DNA of 64,000 bases. Origin: Pectobacterium parmentieri (GTDB lineage Bacteria > Pseudomonadota > Gammaproteobacteria > Enterobacterales > Enterobacteriaceae). Both the position numbers and the translations under genes were made by a program. This document shows, one piece after another, positions 30,378 to 41,900 of this stretch. The stretch spans positions 4,154,001 through 4,218,000 of the forward strand of contig NZ_CP015749.1 in assembly GCF_001742145.1 (NCBI RefSeq), written 5' to 3'. Positions within the stretch are counted from its first letter, which is position 1. Each line of letters begins with the position of its first letter. Under the pieces are notes generated by a model, which had not been told where the DNA came from, searched no databases, and saw nothing but the letters and a program-made list of their open reading frames with translations.

Positions 30378-32069
30378 CTACGGCGTTTCCATCACGGTTC
30401 CCTGATGCATTTGTTGTCTGATTGGGTGGTCATTGCTATCCACGCCTTGCAGCGTACCGCTTAGTGTCGGTTTCAACGGTGTATCAGCGCCAAGCCGCCC
30501 ATTCAACTGCAATTGCAGATTGGTGTTGCCTGCCGGTGCCGTTGCAGCTTCTGGCCATCCCCAATGCGTCAGAATGTCCAGCGGTACGGCGCGTCCTGTC
30601 AGCGACAGGGAAAAGTTCCGTGCGGGTTGCTGATTGATGGTTGCTTTAGCATCCAGCATGCCATTTTGCGTAAATGCGCTGAGTTCGTTAATAGCGAGCT
30701 GGTTATCGTCAGCGGCTAACGCCAGAGAAGGGCGGCGAACATCGACTTTATTGAACGTTGCGTCACTGGCATTAAGATTTAACGATCCTGCCCACATTCC
30801 CCACTGGTGGTTACGAGCCAGTAGTAAATCACTGCCATAGCCATCCAATGCGGTTAGCTGGAAGGGGAAATCTGGGTTGATATCGATCAGCAGGTTACGA
30901 TTGGCCGTAAATTTTCTCACATTCACTTCTGCCAGCCATGATGGCAGCGTTGTTTGCCAGCGTTGACGCCAGTCGCTGGGGAGCGTGTACTCCATCCCTG
31001 CAACAACAAATTCATTGAGCTGTAAACGGTGATTGCTCCGCTGCCAATTACCGTTGGTTCGCAATAAACCGCCTTCCCAGCGGGTAGAGAATTGCTTGAT
31101 GTTAACGCCCGCTGGTGACAAATCCAGGTTCACAATCGGGTCAATAAGGTGCATGTTGCCGTTCACAATGTCTGTCGCATTGAACGACAGCGTTCCTCCC
31201 TCACTCTGCCAGTCATTCTGCTTAAATGTGACATTTTGCAGGGCGACATCAAGGTCGATAAACGCCCATCCTGGCCCTTCAATCCGGGCATCAATTAGGT
31301 CAAAGCGGTTAACCGTAACAGAAGGCAGTTCGGTGACAGGCTGCCAGAAGGCTTCTGGCGTTCTCTGGGTTTGCAAACGGACATTACTGAGTCGCAGGTT
31401 ATCGATCTGCCAACTGCCGTCTGCCGCGCGGCTGGCATTGCCCGTTAGCTGCCCTTGAGCGACATCAGCACCGAAATTGTTCAAAATCAACTGGTGGTGG
31501 TTGATTTCGCCCTGAACCAATACCTGACTGGCAGGAATATCGTTGAGTTCGAGCGAACGGGCACTGAGCTGAAACTGCCCTTGTTTGCCCAGTAGATAAC
31601 CTGCTTCGGGCTGCCACGGCATCATTCCGCCGTTGATCTGTTGACCATTCAGACGCCAATCGCCGTCCTTTGCCTGTAGTGCCATTGTACGCAGTTGTAG
31701 CACATCCGCTTCGATAGGGAGTGTGGCGGCCTGTGAGGAAAGGTTAAGCGTACCGCCTTGCAATTCCAAACTGGCAAAATGGCGTGGTTCGGTAATTTGA
31801 CGCACGCTAAATCCTGCGGAAACCTGCTTCGCAGTGAGGGTTGGTGGCTGATTTTTCTGACCAAAACTGACGTCGGTGAGTTGAATATGATCGACGGTTG
31901 ACCAGTCATGATTAATTTTTCCCAGTGACAACTGGTAGTCGGTATTCTGGTTTACCCAATTACTCACCCAGCCTGCCGCCCAACTGGTTTGCAGCAATAC
32001 ATATACGACCACCAGCGCTAAAAAGGCTATCAGCAGTAGGGTCAGCAATAATTTCCCGATAAATTTCAT
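30378..32069 (-). CDS. yicH: YicH, AsmA-family envelope protein
   Basis: YicH belongs to the AsmA-like family of inner-membrane-anchored periplasmic proteins, relatives of the bridge proteins that move phospholipid to the outer membrane. The 563-residue protein begins MKFIGKLLLTLLLIAFLALVVVYVLLQ, a single N-terminal membrane anchor, followed by a long periplasmic region rich in beta-strand-like alternation (for example GTLNLSSQ, LNLNASDATFNKV) and the C-terminal VPLDILTHWGWPEA. The ATG at 32069 is used because six upstream codons to an earlier ATG precede the anchor unnaturally. The exact role of YicH is undetermined. It is separated from xanP by a strong terminator. Confidence 0.92.
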   Translation of the reverse strand: MKFIGKLLLTLLLIAFLALVVVYVLLQTSWAAGWVSNWVNQNTDYQLSLGKINHDWSTVDHIQLTDVSFGQKNQPPTLTAKQVSAGFSVRQITEPRHFASLELQGGTLNLSSQAATLPIEADVLQLRTMALQAKDGDWRLNGQQINGGMMPWQPEAGYLLGKQGQFQLSARSLELNDIPASQVLVQGEINHHQLILNNFGADVAQGQLTGNASRAADGSWQIDNLRLSNVRLQTQRTPEAFWQPVTELPSVTVNRFDLIDARIEGPGWAFIDLDVALQNVTFKQNDWQSEGGTLSFNATDIVNGNMHLIDPIVNLDLSPAGVNIKQFSTRWEGGLLRTNGNWQRSNHRLQLNEFVVAGMEYTLPSDWRQRWQTTLPSWLAEVNVRKFTANRNLLIDINPDFPFQLTALDGYGSDLLLARNHQWGMWAGSLNLNASDATFNKVDVRRPSLALAADDNQLAINELSAFTQNGMLDAKATINQQPARNFSLSLTGRAVPLDILTHWGWPEAATAPAGNTNLQLQLNGRLGADTPLKPTLSGTLQGVDSNDHPIRQQMHQGTVMETP

Positions 32070-32157
32070 CGTGTCAGTCCATGCCAATCGTCAGGGAGAA
32101 CTGTTCTTATGCCGCAATTTCCCTGAAGGCTCAATAGGTAATGCTGTTACAGACAGT

Positions 32158-32192
32158 AAAAAGCGAGCGGTGTTGCATCACCGCTCGCTTTT
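32158..32192 (-). terminator. Bidirectional terminator between xanP and yicH
   Basis: The stem AAAGCGAGCGGTG/CACCGCTCGCTTT with a TTGCAT loop lies 35 bp after the xanP stop, with A and T runs on its two sides. Confidence 0.85.
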
Positions 32193-32226
32193 ACATGAAC
32201 TGAACAGAAATTATTGCGTGCTGGCG

Positions 32227-33615
32227 CTATTTTTCTTCGTGTGGGAAGACCATATTCAGCACGATTGCGGTAATACCGCCAGCGGCAATACCGGAAGACA
32301 GCAATGTCTTAATCCAATCCGGTGCGAATTGCAGAATCAATGGCTGTTGTGATACGCCAAGACCGACAGCCAGTGACAGTGCAATAATCATGATCGCGCG
32401 GCGGTTCAGCGGCTCACGGGATACAATGCGCACACCAGAGGCGGCGATCGTACCAAACATCACGATAGTGGCGCCGCCCAGAACGGGCTCTGGAATATGC
32501 TGCACAAATCCGCTGACGGCAGGGAACAGTCCTAGCGCGATCAACATCAGCGAAACCACGAAGCCCACATAGCGGCTGGCAACGCCGGTAAGCTGGATGA
32601 CGCCGTTATTCTGACCGAAGCACGAGTTAGGGAAGGTATTGAATACGGCAGAAAGGCACGAATTCAGGCCGTTTGCCAGCACGCCGCCTTTCAGGCGTTT
32701 CATGTACAGCGGGCCTCTGACCGGCTGCTCTGAAACGTCGGAAGTCGCGGTGATGTCACCGATGGTTTCTAACGATGTCACCATGAAGACCAGCATCAGC
32801 GGGATTAACAGATTCCAGTCAAAGCCTAAACCATAATGTAGCGGCGTGGGCACCATGATGACCGTATCGTGTGGCGCAGGCGCGCTTTCCGGCAGCATTC
32901 CCATCAACCAGGCACCCAGATAACCTACCGCCATGGCAATCACCAGCGATGCAACGCGCAGGTAAGGGTTACGCTGGCGGTTAAGCAGGATGATAACTAG
33001 CAATACCACACCTGCTAATAACAAGTTCTTGGGCGCGCCGAAGGTGTTATTACCCATTGCGGCATAGCCGCCACCGATGGAGGTTAGGCCGACCTGAATC
33101 AGCGACAGACCAATGATCATCACCACAATGCCGGAAACCAGCGGGGTAATGATACGGCGGGTTAAATGCAGGAAGCGTGAAAGAATGATTTCGGTGAAGG
33201 AAGCAACCATCAACGTACCGAACAGTGCCGCCATCATCGTTGGAACATCCGCGCCACCGTTCTTTAGCGCCAGCCCACCCATAATCAGCGGCGTCACGAA
33301 GTTAAAGCTGGTGCCCTGAATAGACAGCAGACCAGAACCGACAGCGCCCCAAGTTTTAATTTGTAGAATAGAAGCCAGGCCGGAAGCGAAAAGCGACATG
33401 CTGATGATGCGCTGCGTATCATCAGCGGGTAAACCTAACGCCTGACAGATCAATAGTGCGGGAGTAATCACCGCAACAAACATGGCAAGCAGATGCTGGC
33501 TGGCGGCAAACAGCGTTTGCGGCAGCGGCGGCCTGTCTTCAAGACGGTAGATGAGTTCACTGCGCTGAGGGGCGGCAGCGGCTTCTGTTTGGGACGTTTC
33601 CGTGGTGGTAGTCAT
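32227..33615 (-). CDS. xanP: XanP, xanthine permease (NAT/NCS2 family)
   Basis: XanP is an inner-membrane proton-coupled xanthine importer. The 462-residue protein has about 12-14 hydrophobic segments with short loops. The NCS2 signatures are visible: [16 protein letters not shown] in TM1, [25 protein letters not shown] (the TM8 substrate-site motif) and [23 protein letters not shown] (TM10). The N-terminal 30 residues are hydrophilic. The sequence is nearly collinear with E. coli XanP (YicE). A perfect PurR-type operator lies 60 bp upstream, suggesting repression when purines are plentiful. Confidence 0.97.
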   Translation of the reverse strand: MTTTTETSQTEAAAAPQRSELIYRLEDRPPLPQTLFAASQHLLAMFVAVITPALLICQALGLPADDTQRIISMSLFASGLASILQIKTWGAVGSGLLSIQGTSFNFVTPLIMGGLALKNGGADVPTMMAALFGTLMVASFTEIILSRFLHLTRRIITPLVSGIVVMIIGLSLIQVGLTSIGGGYAAMGNNTFGAPKNLLLAGVVLLVIILLNRQRNPYLRVASLVIAMAVGYLGAWLMGMLPESAPAPHDTVIMVPTPLHYGLGFDWNLLIPLMLVFMVTSLETIGDITATSDVSEQPVRGPLYMKRLKGGVLANGLNSCLSAVFNTFPNSCFGQNNGVIQLTGVASRYVGFVVSLMLIALGLFPAVSGFVQHIPEPVLGGATIVMFGTIAASGVRIVSREPLNRRAIMIIALSLAVGLGVSQQPLILQFAPDWIKTLLSSGIAAGGITAIVLNMVFPHEEK

Positions 33616-33674
33616 GATGTAAGTTGGCGTTCCTGAAACGACAAAGAGCGCATTTTAATGATCTCTTGGTTGAA

Positions 33675-33688
33675 AGCAAACGTTTGCT
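33675..33688 (-). promoter_or_regulatory. PurR-like operator upstream of xanP
   Basis: AGCAAACGTTTGCT is a perfect 14-bp palindrome and fits the PurR consensus (ANGCAANCGNTTNCNT). It is 60 bp before the xanP start and within the likely promoter. The operator identity is inferred from the sequence match and the purine context. Confidence 0.75.
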
Positions 33689-33781
33689 AACTCATCTTTT
33701 CGATATGAATTTTGTCTTATGAGCAAGACCTTATTATTTAAGAGGATACTGTTGACGGAAATGAAGAATGCGCTGCTGCGA

Positions 33782-35863
33782 TTAGGCGTTGGTGTAGCGC
33801 GCTCGCTCGGGTAGCCAGCGTTCGATTAGCGCGATGGCATGATCAGGATAGTGCTCATGCAGATGGCGAGCAACGCGGTGTACCTGCGGAATCAAATCCC
33901 GATCGCGCAGGAGATCGGCTACTTTGAACTCGGCATTACCCGTTTGCCGCGTACCTAATAATTCGCCCGGCCCGCGAATTTCCAGATCGCGCTGAGCAAT
34001 GACAAAGCCGTCATTGCTGTCGCGGAGTACCTGGAGCCGTTTTTGTGCGGTTTTGCTCATCGGTGTTTTATAGAGTAGTACGCAGTGAGAGGCCACCGCT
34101 CCACGCCCGACGCGCCCGCGCAATTGGTGCAGTTGCGCCAGACCCAGACGCTCCGGGTTCTCAATGATCATCAGGCTGGCATTGGGTACATCGACACCCA
34201 CCTCGATAACGGTTGTCGCCACCAGCAGTTGCAGTTCACCCTGTTTGAAAGCCTGCATTACTGCCTGTTTTTCTTGTGCTTTCATGCGGCCATGAACCAA
34301 TCCAACCTTAAGATTTGGCAAAGCAGCCTTTAGCTCTTCACTGGTAGCCTCTGCTGCCTGCGCTTCCAAGAGGTCAGATTCCTCAATCAGCGTACAGACC
34401 CAGTAAGCCTGCCGACCTTCCTGCTGACAGGCGCTATTCACCCGTTCGATGATGTCGCTACGGCGTGAGTCCGGTATAGCGACGGTGGTGACAGGGGTTC
34501 TGCCTGGTGGCAGCTCATCAATAACAGAGGTATCCAGATCGGCATAGGCCGTCATCGCCAGCGTGCGGGGGATCGGTGTGGCGGTCATAATCAATTGATG
34601 GGGATGAAAACCCTGCTCTTCGCCTTTTTCCCACAGCGCCAGGCGTTGATGAACGCCAAAGCGATGCTGTTCGTCAATGATCACTAATGCCAGCCCGTTA
34701 AATTTCACCTGTTGCTGAAAAATAGCGTGTGTCCCGACAACCATGGAAACCTGACCGTTGGCGATGGCATCCTGCTGTGCCTGACGCGCTTTTCCTTTTT
34801 GTTTGCCAGCCAGCCAGCCGACTTCAAGCCCTAATGGTTCGAACCACTGACGGAAATTATGGGCATGCTGCTCGGCCAATAGCTCTGTTGGTGCCATCAG
34901 CGCGACCTGTTTGCCGCTGGCAATGGCACGTAATGCGGCCAATGCGGCGACCAGCGTTTTCCCTGACCCCACATCGCCTTGTACCAGACGCATCATCGGA
35001 AAATCTTTCGCCATATCCGTTTCAATCTCAGCTACGACACGATCTTGCGCCTGCGTAGGTGTGAACGGTAGGGCTGCGAGCAGTTGCTGTTTCAGACTGT
35101 CCTTCGTCGGTAGGGGTGACGCTTTATGTCGCTGTTCCCCTGCCCGCACGGCGAGCATACTTAGGTTGTGCGCCAGCAGTTCTTCCATAATCAGCCGCTG
35201 CTGCGCTGGGTGTTTCCCATGTTCAAGCTCGGTAAGCTGCATATCCGGTGGGGGACGATGTAACGTGCGTAGCGCATCCGGCAGGCTAATGAGCGATCGG
35301 CTCAGGGATTCAGGTAGTAATTCATCGATGTGATTTGCAGCGAGCAGATCCAGCGCTTGATCGGTGAGCTTGCGCAGGGTTGCTTGGCGAATGCCCTCTG
35401 TGGAGGGATAAACCGGTGTGAGGGATTCCTGTAGCTCAACCTGCGTACTATCCCCTTGAACACGGTATTCAGGATGGATGATTTCCGCGCCGATTTTGCC
35501 GCGCTTGATTTCGCCATAAGCGGTGACACGCTGTCCCGGCGCGAGGCTGTTTTTCATCGCTGCGCTGAAATTGAAGAAGCGCATGGTCAGCATGCCGCTG
35601 CCGTCGCTGATTTGGCAGGTCAACATACGACGGCTGCCAAAGGTGATGTCGTTGCGTAGGATTTCACCTTCCACGGTGGCATACATACCGGGCAGGAGAT
35701 CGCCAATCGGGTAAAGGTGTGTGCGGTCTTCGTAGCGCAGGGGGAGGTGCAACAGGAGATCCTGCACGGTTTCCAGCCCGAGTCGTGCGAGCTTAGCTGC
35801 CTGACTGGCACCCACGCCAGCGAGAGTGCTCAGCGGTTGGGTGTTTAGCAGGCGGCCTTTCAT
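33782..35863 (-). CDS. recG: RecG, ATP-dependent branch-migrating DNA helicase
   Basis: RecG remodels stalled forks and Holliday junctions. The 693-residue protein has the N-terminal wedge/OB domain (about 1-260, RTHLYPIGDLLPGMYATVEGE), then helicase motifs: I GDVGSGKTLVA, Ia MAPTELLAEQHA, II IIDEQHR, III MTATPIPRTLAM, V ATTVIEVGVDVPNA and VI QLRGRVGRG, ending with the TRG region. The ATG at 35863 gives the E. coli length and overlaps the trmH stop (ATGA-type), so translation is coupled. It is the last gene of the gmk-rpoZ-spoT-trmH-recG group. Confidence 0.98.
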   Translation of the reverse strand: MKGRLLNTQPLSTLAGVGASQAAKLARLGLETVQDLLLHLPLRYEDRTHLYPIGDLLPGMYATVEGEILRNDITFGSRRMLTCQISDGSGMLTMRFFNFSAAMKNSLAPGQRVTAYGEIKRGKIGAEIIHPEYRVQGDSTQVELQESLTPVYPSTEGIRQATLRKLTDQALDLLAANHIDELLPESLSRSLISLPDALRTLHRPPPDMQLTELEHGKHPAQQRLIMEELLAHNLSMLAVRAGEQRHKASPLPTKDSLKQQLLAALPFTPTQAQDRVVAEIETDMAKDFPMMRLVQGDVGSGKTLVAALAALRAIASGKQVALMAPTELLAEQHAHNFRQWFEPLGLEVGWLAGKQKGKARQAQQDAIANGQVSMVVGTHAIFQQQVKFNGLALVIIDEQHRFGVHQRLALWEKGEEQGFHPHQLIMTATPIPRTLAMTAYADLDTSVIDELPPGRTPVTTVAIPDSRRSDIIERVNSACQQEGRQAYWVCTLIEESDLLEAQAAEATSEELKAALPNLKVGLVHGRMKAQEKQAVMQAFKQGELQLLVATTVIEVGVDVPNASLMIIENPERLGLAQLHQLRGRVGRGAVASHCVLLYKTPMSKTAQKRLQVLRDSNDGFVIAQRDLEIRGPGELLGTRQTGNAEFKVADLLRDRDLIPQVHRVARHLHEHYPDHAIALIERWLPERARYTNA

Positions 35864-36555
35864 CAGCACTCCGACGATTGCATCGCGGCCCACCATGGGG
35901 TATCCGCTACAATCTGACCCTGATGGTCAATATAAGGACGAGGTAGCCCTTTGCGTTTTGCAACTCGCGCGAGTACCGGATAGCCGCCTTCAAACAGCAG
36001 GCGCTGCTGCTCTTCTTCATCCAGCGGGCTGTCTTCGCGCCGATACATGCCAGCGATCTGGCGTTGGCGCTGTGCTTCATACAAGATCAATGCCGAGGCC
36101 ACGGAGACATTCAGTGACTGCACCATGCCGGTCATCGGAATGATGATATCCCGATCGGCCAGTTTGAGTGCTTCATCAGTAATACCGGTTTTTTCTTGTC
36201 CGAGCAGAATACAGGTCGGGCGAGTGTAATCAATTTCCCGAAAATCGACCGCGTGTTCAGACAAATTGGTTGCCAGAACCTGCATACCTTCGGCTTTCAG
36301 GTGACCGACCGCATCACGGATGGTGCGATGGGTTTTAACCTGCACCCAGCTATTACTGCCAGCAGCGGAGGAAACCAGCGTTTTCATCCGACTGGTGGGC
36401 CAAATCGCATGAACCTGATGCACGCCGACGGCATCCGCCGTGCGGATCACGGCAGAAACGTTATGGGGTTTATGCACCTGCTCCATGCAAATCGTCAGGT
36501 CGGGCTGACGGCAGTTCAGCATTTCTTTTATGCGTGCATAACGTTGAGGAGTCAT
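35863..36555 (-). CDS. trmH: TrmH (SpoU), tRNA Gm18 2'-O-methyltransferase
   Basis: TrmH methylates the 2'-OH of G18 in the D-loop of many tRNAs using SAM. It is a SPOUT knot enzyme of 230 residues. Motif 1 is NVSAVIRTADAVGV (about residues 33-46, with the catalytic Arg), motif 2 is LGQEKTGITDEAL, and motif 3 SLNVSVASALILYEAQRQRQ forms the knotted SAM site. Its start lies 5 bp after the spoT stop and its stop overlaps the recG start, consistent with one operon. Confidence 0.97.
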   Translation of the reverse strand: MTPQRYARIKEMLNCRQPDLTICMEQVHKPHNVSAVIRTADAVGVHQVHAIWPTSRMKTLVSSAAGSNSWVQVKTHRTIRDAVGHLKAEGMQVLATNLSEHAVDFREIDYTRPTCILLGQEKTGITDEALKLADRDIIIPMTGMVQSLNVSVASALILYEAQRQRQIAGMYRREDSPLDEEEQQRLLFEGGYPVLARVAKRKGLPRPYIDHQGQIVADTPWWAAMQSSEC

Positions 36556-36560
36556 GACGA

Positions 36561-38660
36561 TTAATTTCGGTTACGGTTAACTTTGATGACATCCGGCATT
36601 ACGCGAATTTTACGCATAATATTAGCCAGATGAACGCGATCAAGGGTTGTGAGGCGGATAAAGGCACTGTATACGCGGCCGTCTCTCTCTTCCGTGTTGA
36701 TGCTCTGAATATTGGAATTCGCGGCGTTGATCGCTGCCGTCAGATTCGCCAGTGCGCCCTGATGGTTGAACATATCTACTTTAATTTCGGCGATGAACTC
36801 TTGTTCTGTCACCTTATCCCATTCTACCGCCATGAATTTTTCCGGTTCTTTCTGATAACCGCGAATGTTGCGACAGGATTCATGGTGGATCACCAGCCCT
36901 TTGCCAGGGCTGACGTGGGCAATGATAGGATCGCCGGGGATGGGGCGGCAGCATTTGGCAAAGGAGAGCATCACGCCGTCTGCGCCTTTGATCGGCAACT
37001 TGCGCAGCCCGGTGGTTCCCAGTTCAGATTGCTCGTTCAGCAGATTTCTCGCCACAACAACGCTCATGGCATTACCCATACCAACTTCTGCCATCAGATC
37101 GTCCAGCGTAGCGAGCTTCATGCGCTCAAGCTCCAACTGAATCGACTTTTCAGGGATATCGGAGAGTTTGCGGCCATTGCCCAATGCGTGATTCAGTAAA
37201 CGGCGGCCGAGGCTCACAGAATCATCACGTTTGAGGTTTTTCAGCATCTGACGGATTTTGGAACGTGCTCTGGAGCTAACTACAAAGTTAAGCCACGCGG
37301 CATTCGGCCTGGCACCCGGCGCGGTAATAATTTCAACGGTTTGGCCGCTGGAGAGTGACTGTGACAGCGGATAAGGCTGACGGTCAACGCGTGCACCGAC
37401 GCAGGCATGGCCGATATCGGTGTGTACCGCGTAGGCGAAATCGACGGGCGTCGCGCCTGCGGGGAGTTCCACAATGCGGCCTTCCGGCGTAAAGACGTAC
37501 ATCTCGTCAGGGAAGAGGTCGGATTTAACGCTTTCGATAAATTCGAATGAGCTACCGGCGCTTTGCTGGAGTTCCAGTAGACTTTGCATCCAGCGTTGGG
37601 CACGTACCTGCGCCGTCGTGCTGCTCTCGCCTTCTTTATAGGCCCAATGCGCGGCGACGCCCATTTCCGCCATTTGATCCATGTCATCGGTGCGAATTTG
37701 CACTTCGACTGGCACGCCATGCGGGCCAATCAGAGACGTATGCAGTGATTGATAGCCGTTAGCTTTGGGAATAGCGATATAATCTTTCACCCGGCCAGGG
37801 CGTGGTTTATACAGGCTGTGAACCTGACCGAGTACGCGATAGCACGTGTCCAACTCTTTGACGATGACCCGAAACGCGTAGATATCCATGATGGAGTGAA
37901 AACGCTGCTCTTTCAGGTGCATTTTGCAGTAGATGGAGTACAGATGCTTTTCGCGACCGCTGACGCGGCAGGCAATCCCGGCTTCAGTCAACCGCCCTTC
38001 GATTTCCGACAGGATTTTCTGAATCATTTCCTTACGGTTACCGCGTGCGGCCTTAACGACCTCTTTAATTACGCGATAACGGTTCGGATACAACGCCTCA
38101 AAACCCAGTTCTTCCAACTCGGTTTTAAGATGATGAATACCCAACCGATGTGCCAGCGGGCTGTATATTTCCAGCGTTTCGCGGGCAATGCGGCGGCGTT
38201 TGTCCGGGCGTAATGAGCCCAACGTGCGCATGTTATGGGTGCGGTCTGCAAGCTTGATCAGGATGACGCGAATATCTTGCACCATCGCCATGATCATTTT
38301 GCGAAAGTTCTCAGCTTGCGCTTCTTTCTTATCGCGGAACTTCAGTTTGTCCAGCTTGGAAACGCCCTCTACCAGTTCAGCAACGCTTTTACCAAAAAGC
38401 TGTTCCATGTCCTGATAGGTGGCGGGGGTGTCCTCTATAACATCATGCAGCAGTGCTGCCATCAGCGTTTCGTAATCGAGACGCATCTCCGCCAGAATAC
38501 AGGCGACGGCAACAGGGTGTGTGATATAGGGTTCACCGCTGGAGCGAGTCTGCCCCTCGTGAGCATCACGTGCAACCAGATAAGCCTGCTGTAAACGTTT
38601 GATCTGATCTTCGGGCAGATAACGTTGAATCAGCAGATTAAGGCTTTCAAAAATGTACAA
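36561..38660 (-). CDS. spoT: SpoT, bifunctional (p)ppGpp hydrolase/synthetase
   Basis: SpoT is the main enterobacterial ppGpp hydrolase with weak synthetase activity and responds to carbon, lipid and iron stress. Domains of the 699-residue protein: HD hydrolase (about 1-200, with H and D in ALLHDVIEDTPATYQ and LADRTHNMRTLG), synthetase-like domain (220-350, RVKDYIAIPKANGYQSLH), TGS (385-450, VFTPEGRIVELPAGATPVDFAY) and C-terminal ACT domain. It follows rpoZ by 18 bp and precedes trmH, as in E. coli. Confidence 0.98.
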   Translation of the reverse strand: MYIFESLNLLIQRYLPEDQIKRLQQAYLVARDAHEGQTRSSGEPYITHPVAVACILAEMRLDYETLMAALLHDVIEDTPATYQDMEQLFGKSVAELVEGVSKLDKLKFRDKKEAQAENFRKMIMAMVQDIRVILIKLADRTHNMRTLGSLRPDKRRRIARETLEIYSPLAHRLGIHHLKTELEELGFEALYPNRYRVIKEVVKAARGNRKEMIQKILSEIEGRLTEAGIACRVSGREKHLYSIYCKMHLKEQRFHSIMDIYAFRVIVKELDTCYRVLGQVHSLYKPRPGRVKDYIAIPKANGYQSLHTSLIGPHGVPVEVQIRTDDMDQMAEMGVAAHWAYKEGESSTTAQVRAQRWMQSLLELQQSAGSSFEFIESVKSDLFPDEMYVFTPEGRIVELPAGATPVDFAYAVHTDIGHACVGARVDRQPYPLSQSLSSGQTVEIITAPGARPNAAWLNFVVSSRARSKIRQMLKNLKRDDSVSLGRRLLNHALGNGRKLSDIPEKSIQLELERMKLATLDDLMAEVGMGNAMSVVVARNLLNEQSELGTTGLRKLPIKGADGVMLSFAKCCRPIPGDPIIAHVSPGKGLVIHHESCRNIRGYQKEPEKFMAVEWDKVTEQEFIAEIKVDMFNHQGALANLTAAINAANSNIQSINTEERDGRVYSAFIRLTTLDRVHLANIMRKIRVMPDVIKVNRNRN

Positions 38661-38678
38661 GGGCGACTCGTGGTGTGA

Positions 38679-38954
38679 TTAACGGCGGCCTTCAGCAATT
38701 GCGGTAACCGCTTGAATCTCAGCGGCTTCCTGCTCTTGCTGTTCCTGGCGGTCACGAACATCCAGAATCTGGTTGTTGATCAGACCTTCTTCGATCTCAC
38801 GCAGTGCGATCACGGTGTACTTATCGTTTTCTTCAGGAACCAACGGATCTTTGCCGCCAGTCTGGATTTGACGGGCGCGACGAGCAGCGACCAACACCAA
38901 GTCAAAACGGTTACCAATTTTCTCTACAGCGTCTTGAACAGTTACGCGTGCCAT
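38679..38954 (-). CDS. rpoZ: RpoZ, RNA polymerase omega subunit
   Basis: Omega binds the beta' subunit, helps RNA polymerase assembly and forms part of a ppGpp site. At 91 residues it equals the E. coli protein, with the signature [20 protein letters not shown] at the N-terminus and the helical [16 protein letters not shown]. It lies between gmk and spoT, linking the ppGpp enzyme to its target in one transcription unit. Confidence 0.98.
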   Translation of the reverse strand: MARVTVQDAVEKIGNRFDLVLVAARRARQIQTGGKDPLVPEENDKYTVIALREIEEGLINNQILDVRDRQEQQEQEAAEIQAVTAIAEGRR

Positions 38955-39007
38955 AATGTGCTACTCCACAGGAAATAAAATGACTGGGCATCATACTGAA
39001 AGAGGCG

Positions 39008-41646
<2,639 letters not shown>

Positions 41647-41900
41647 ACGATGGTGATTTCTCAGAAAACGTTGGAACTGCACTTTTTATTTTTTGCATGG
41701 ACTTATTCACATAAAAGGACAATCTTTTCCTGTTTCCTTCACTTAATTATAAGTAAAATTTACTAATTAACGGTCTAAGTCTATTTGCTGTTTTGCGATA
41801 TAAAAAATTGAGCGTCTGATTATTTCTGTTGAACTCAGACATAGGGATGTTGTCGTATAGCTTCAGATAATAAGAAAGGTTTGTTGGAGCACTTGTCATA

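Noticed and set aside
41740..41790. PmrA-like box (CTTAATTATAAG) upstream of eptB
   Set aside because: The spacing does not fit the two half-sites of the PmrA consensus and AT-rich sequence makes chance matches likely.
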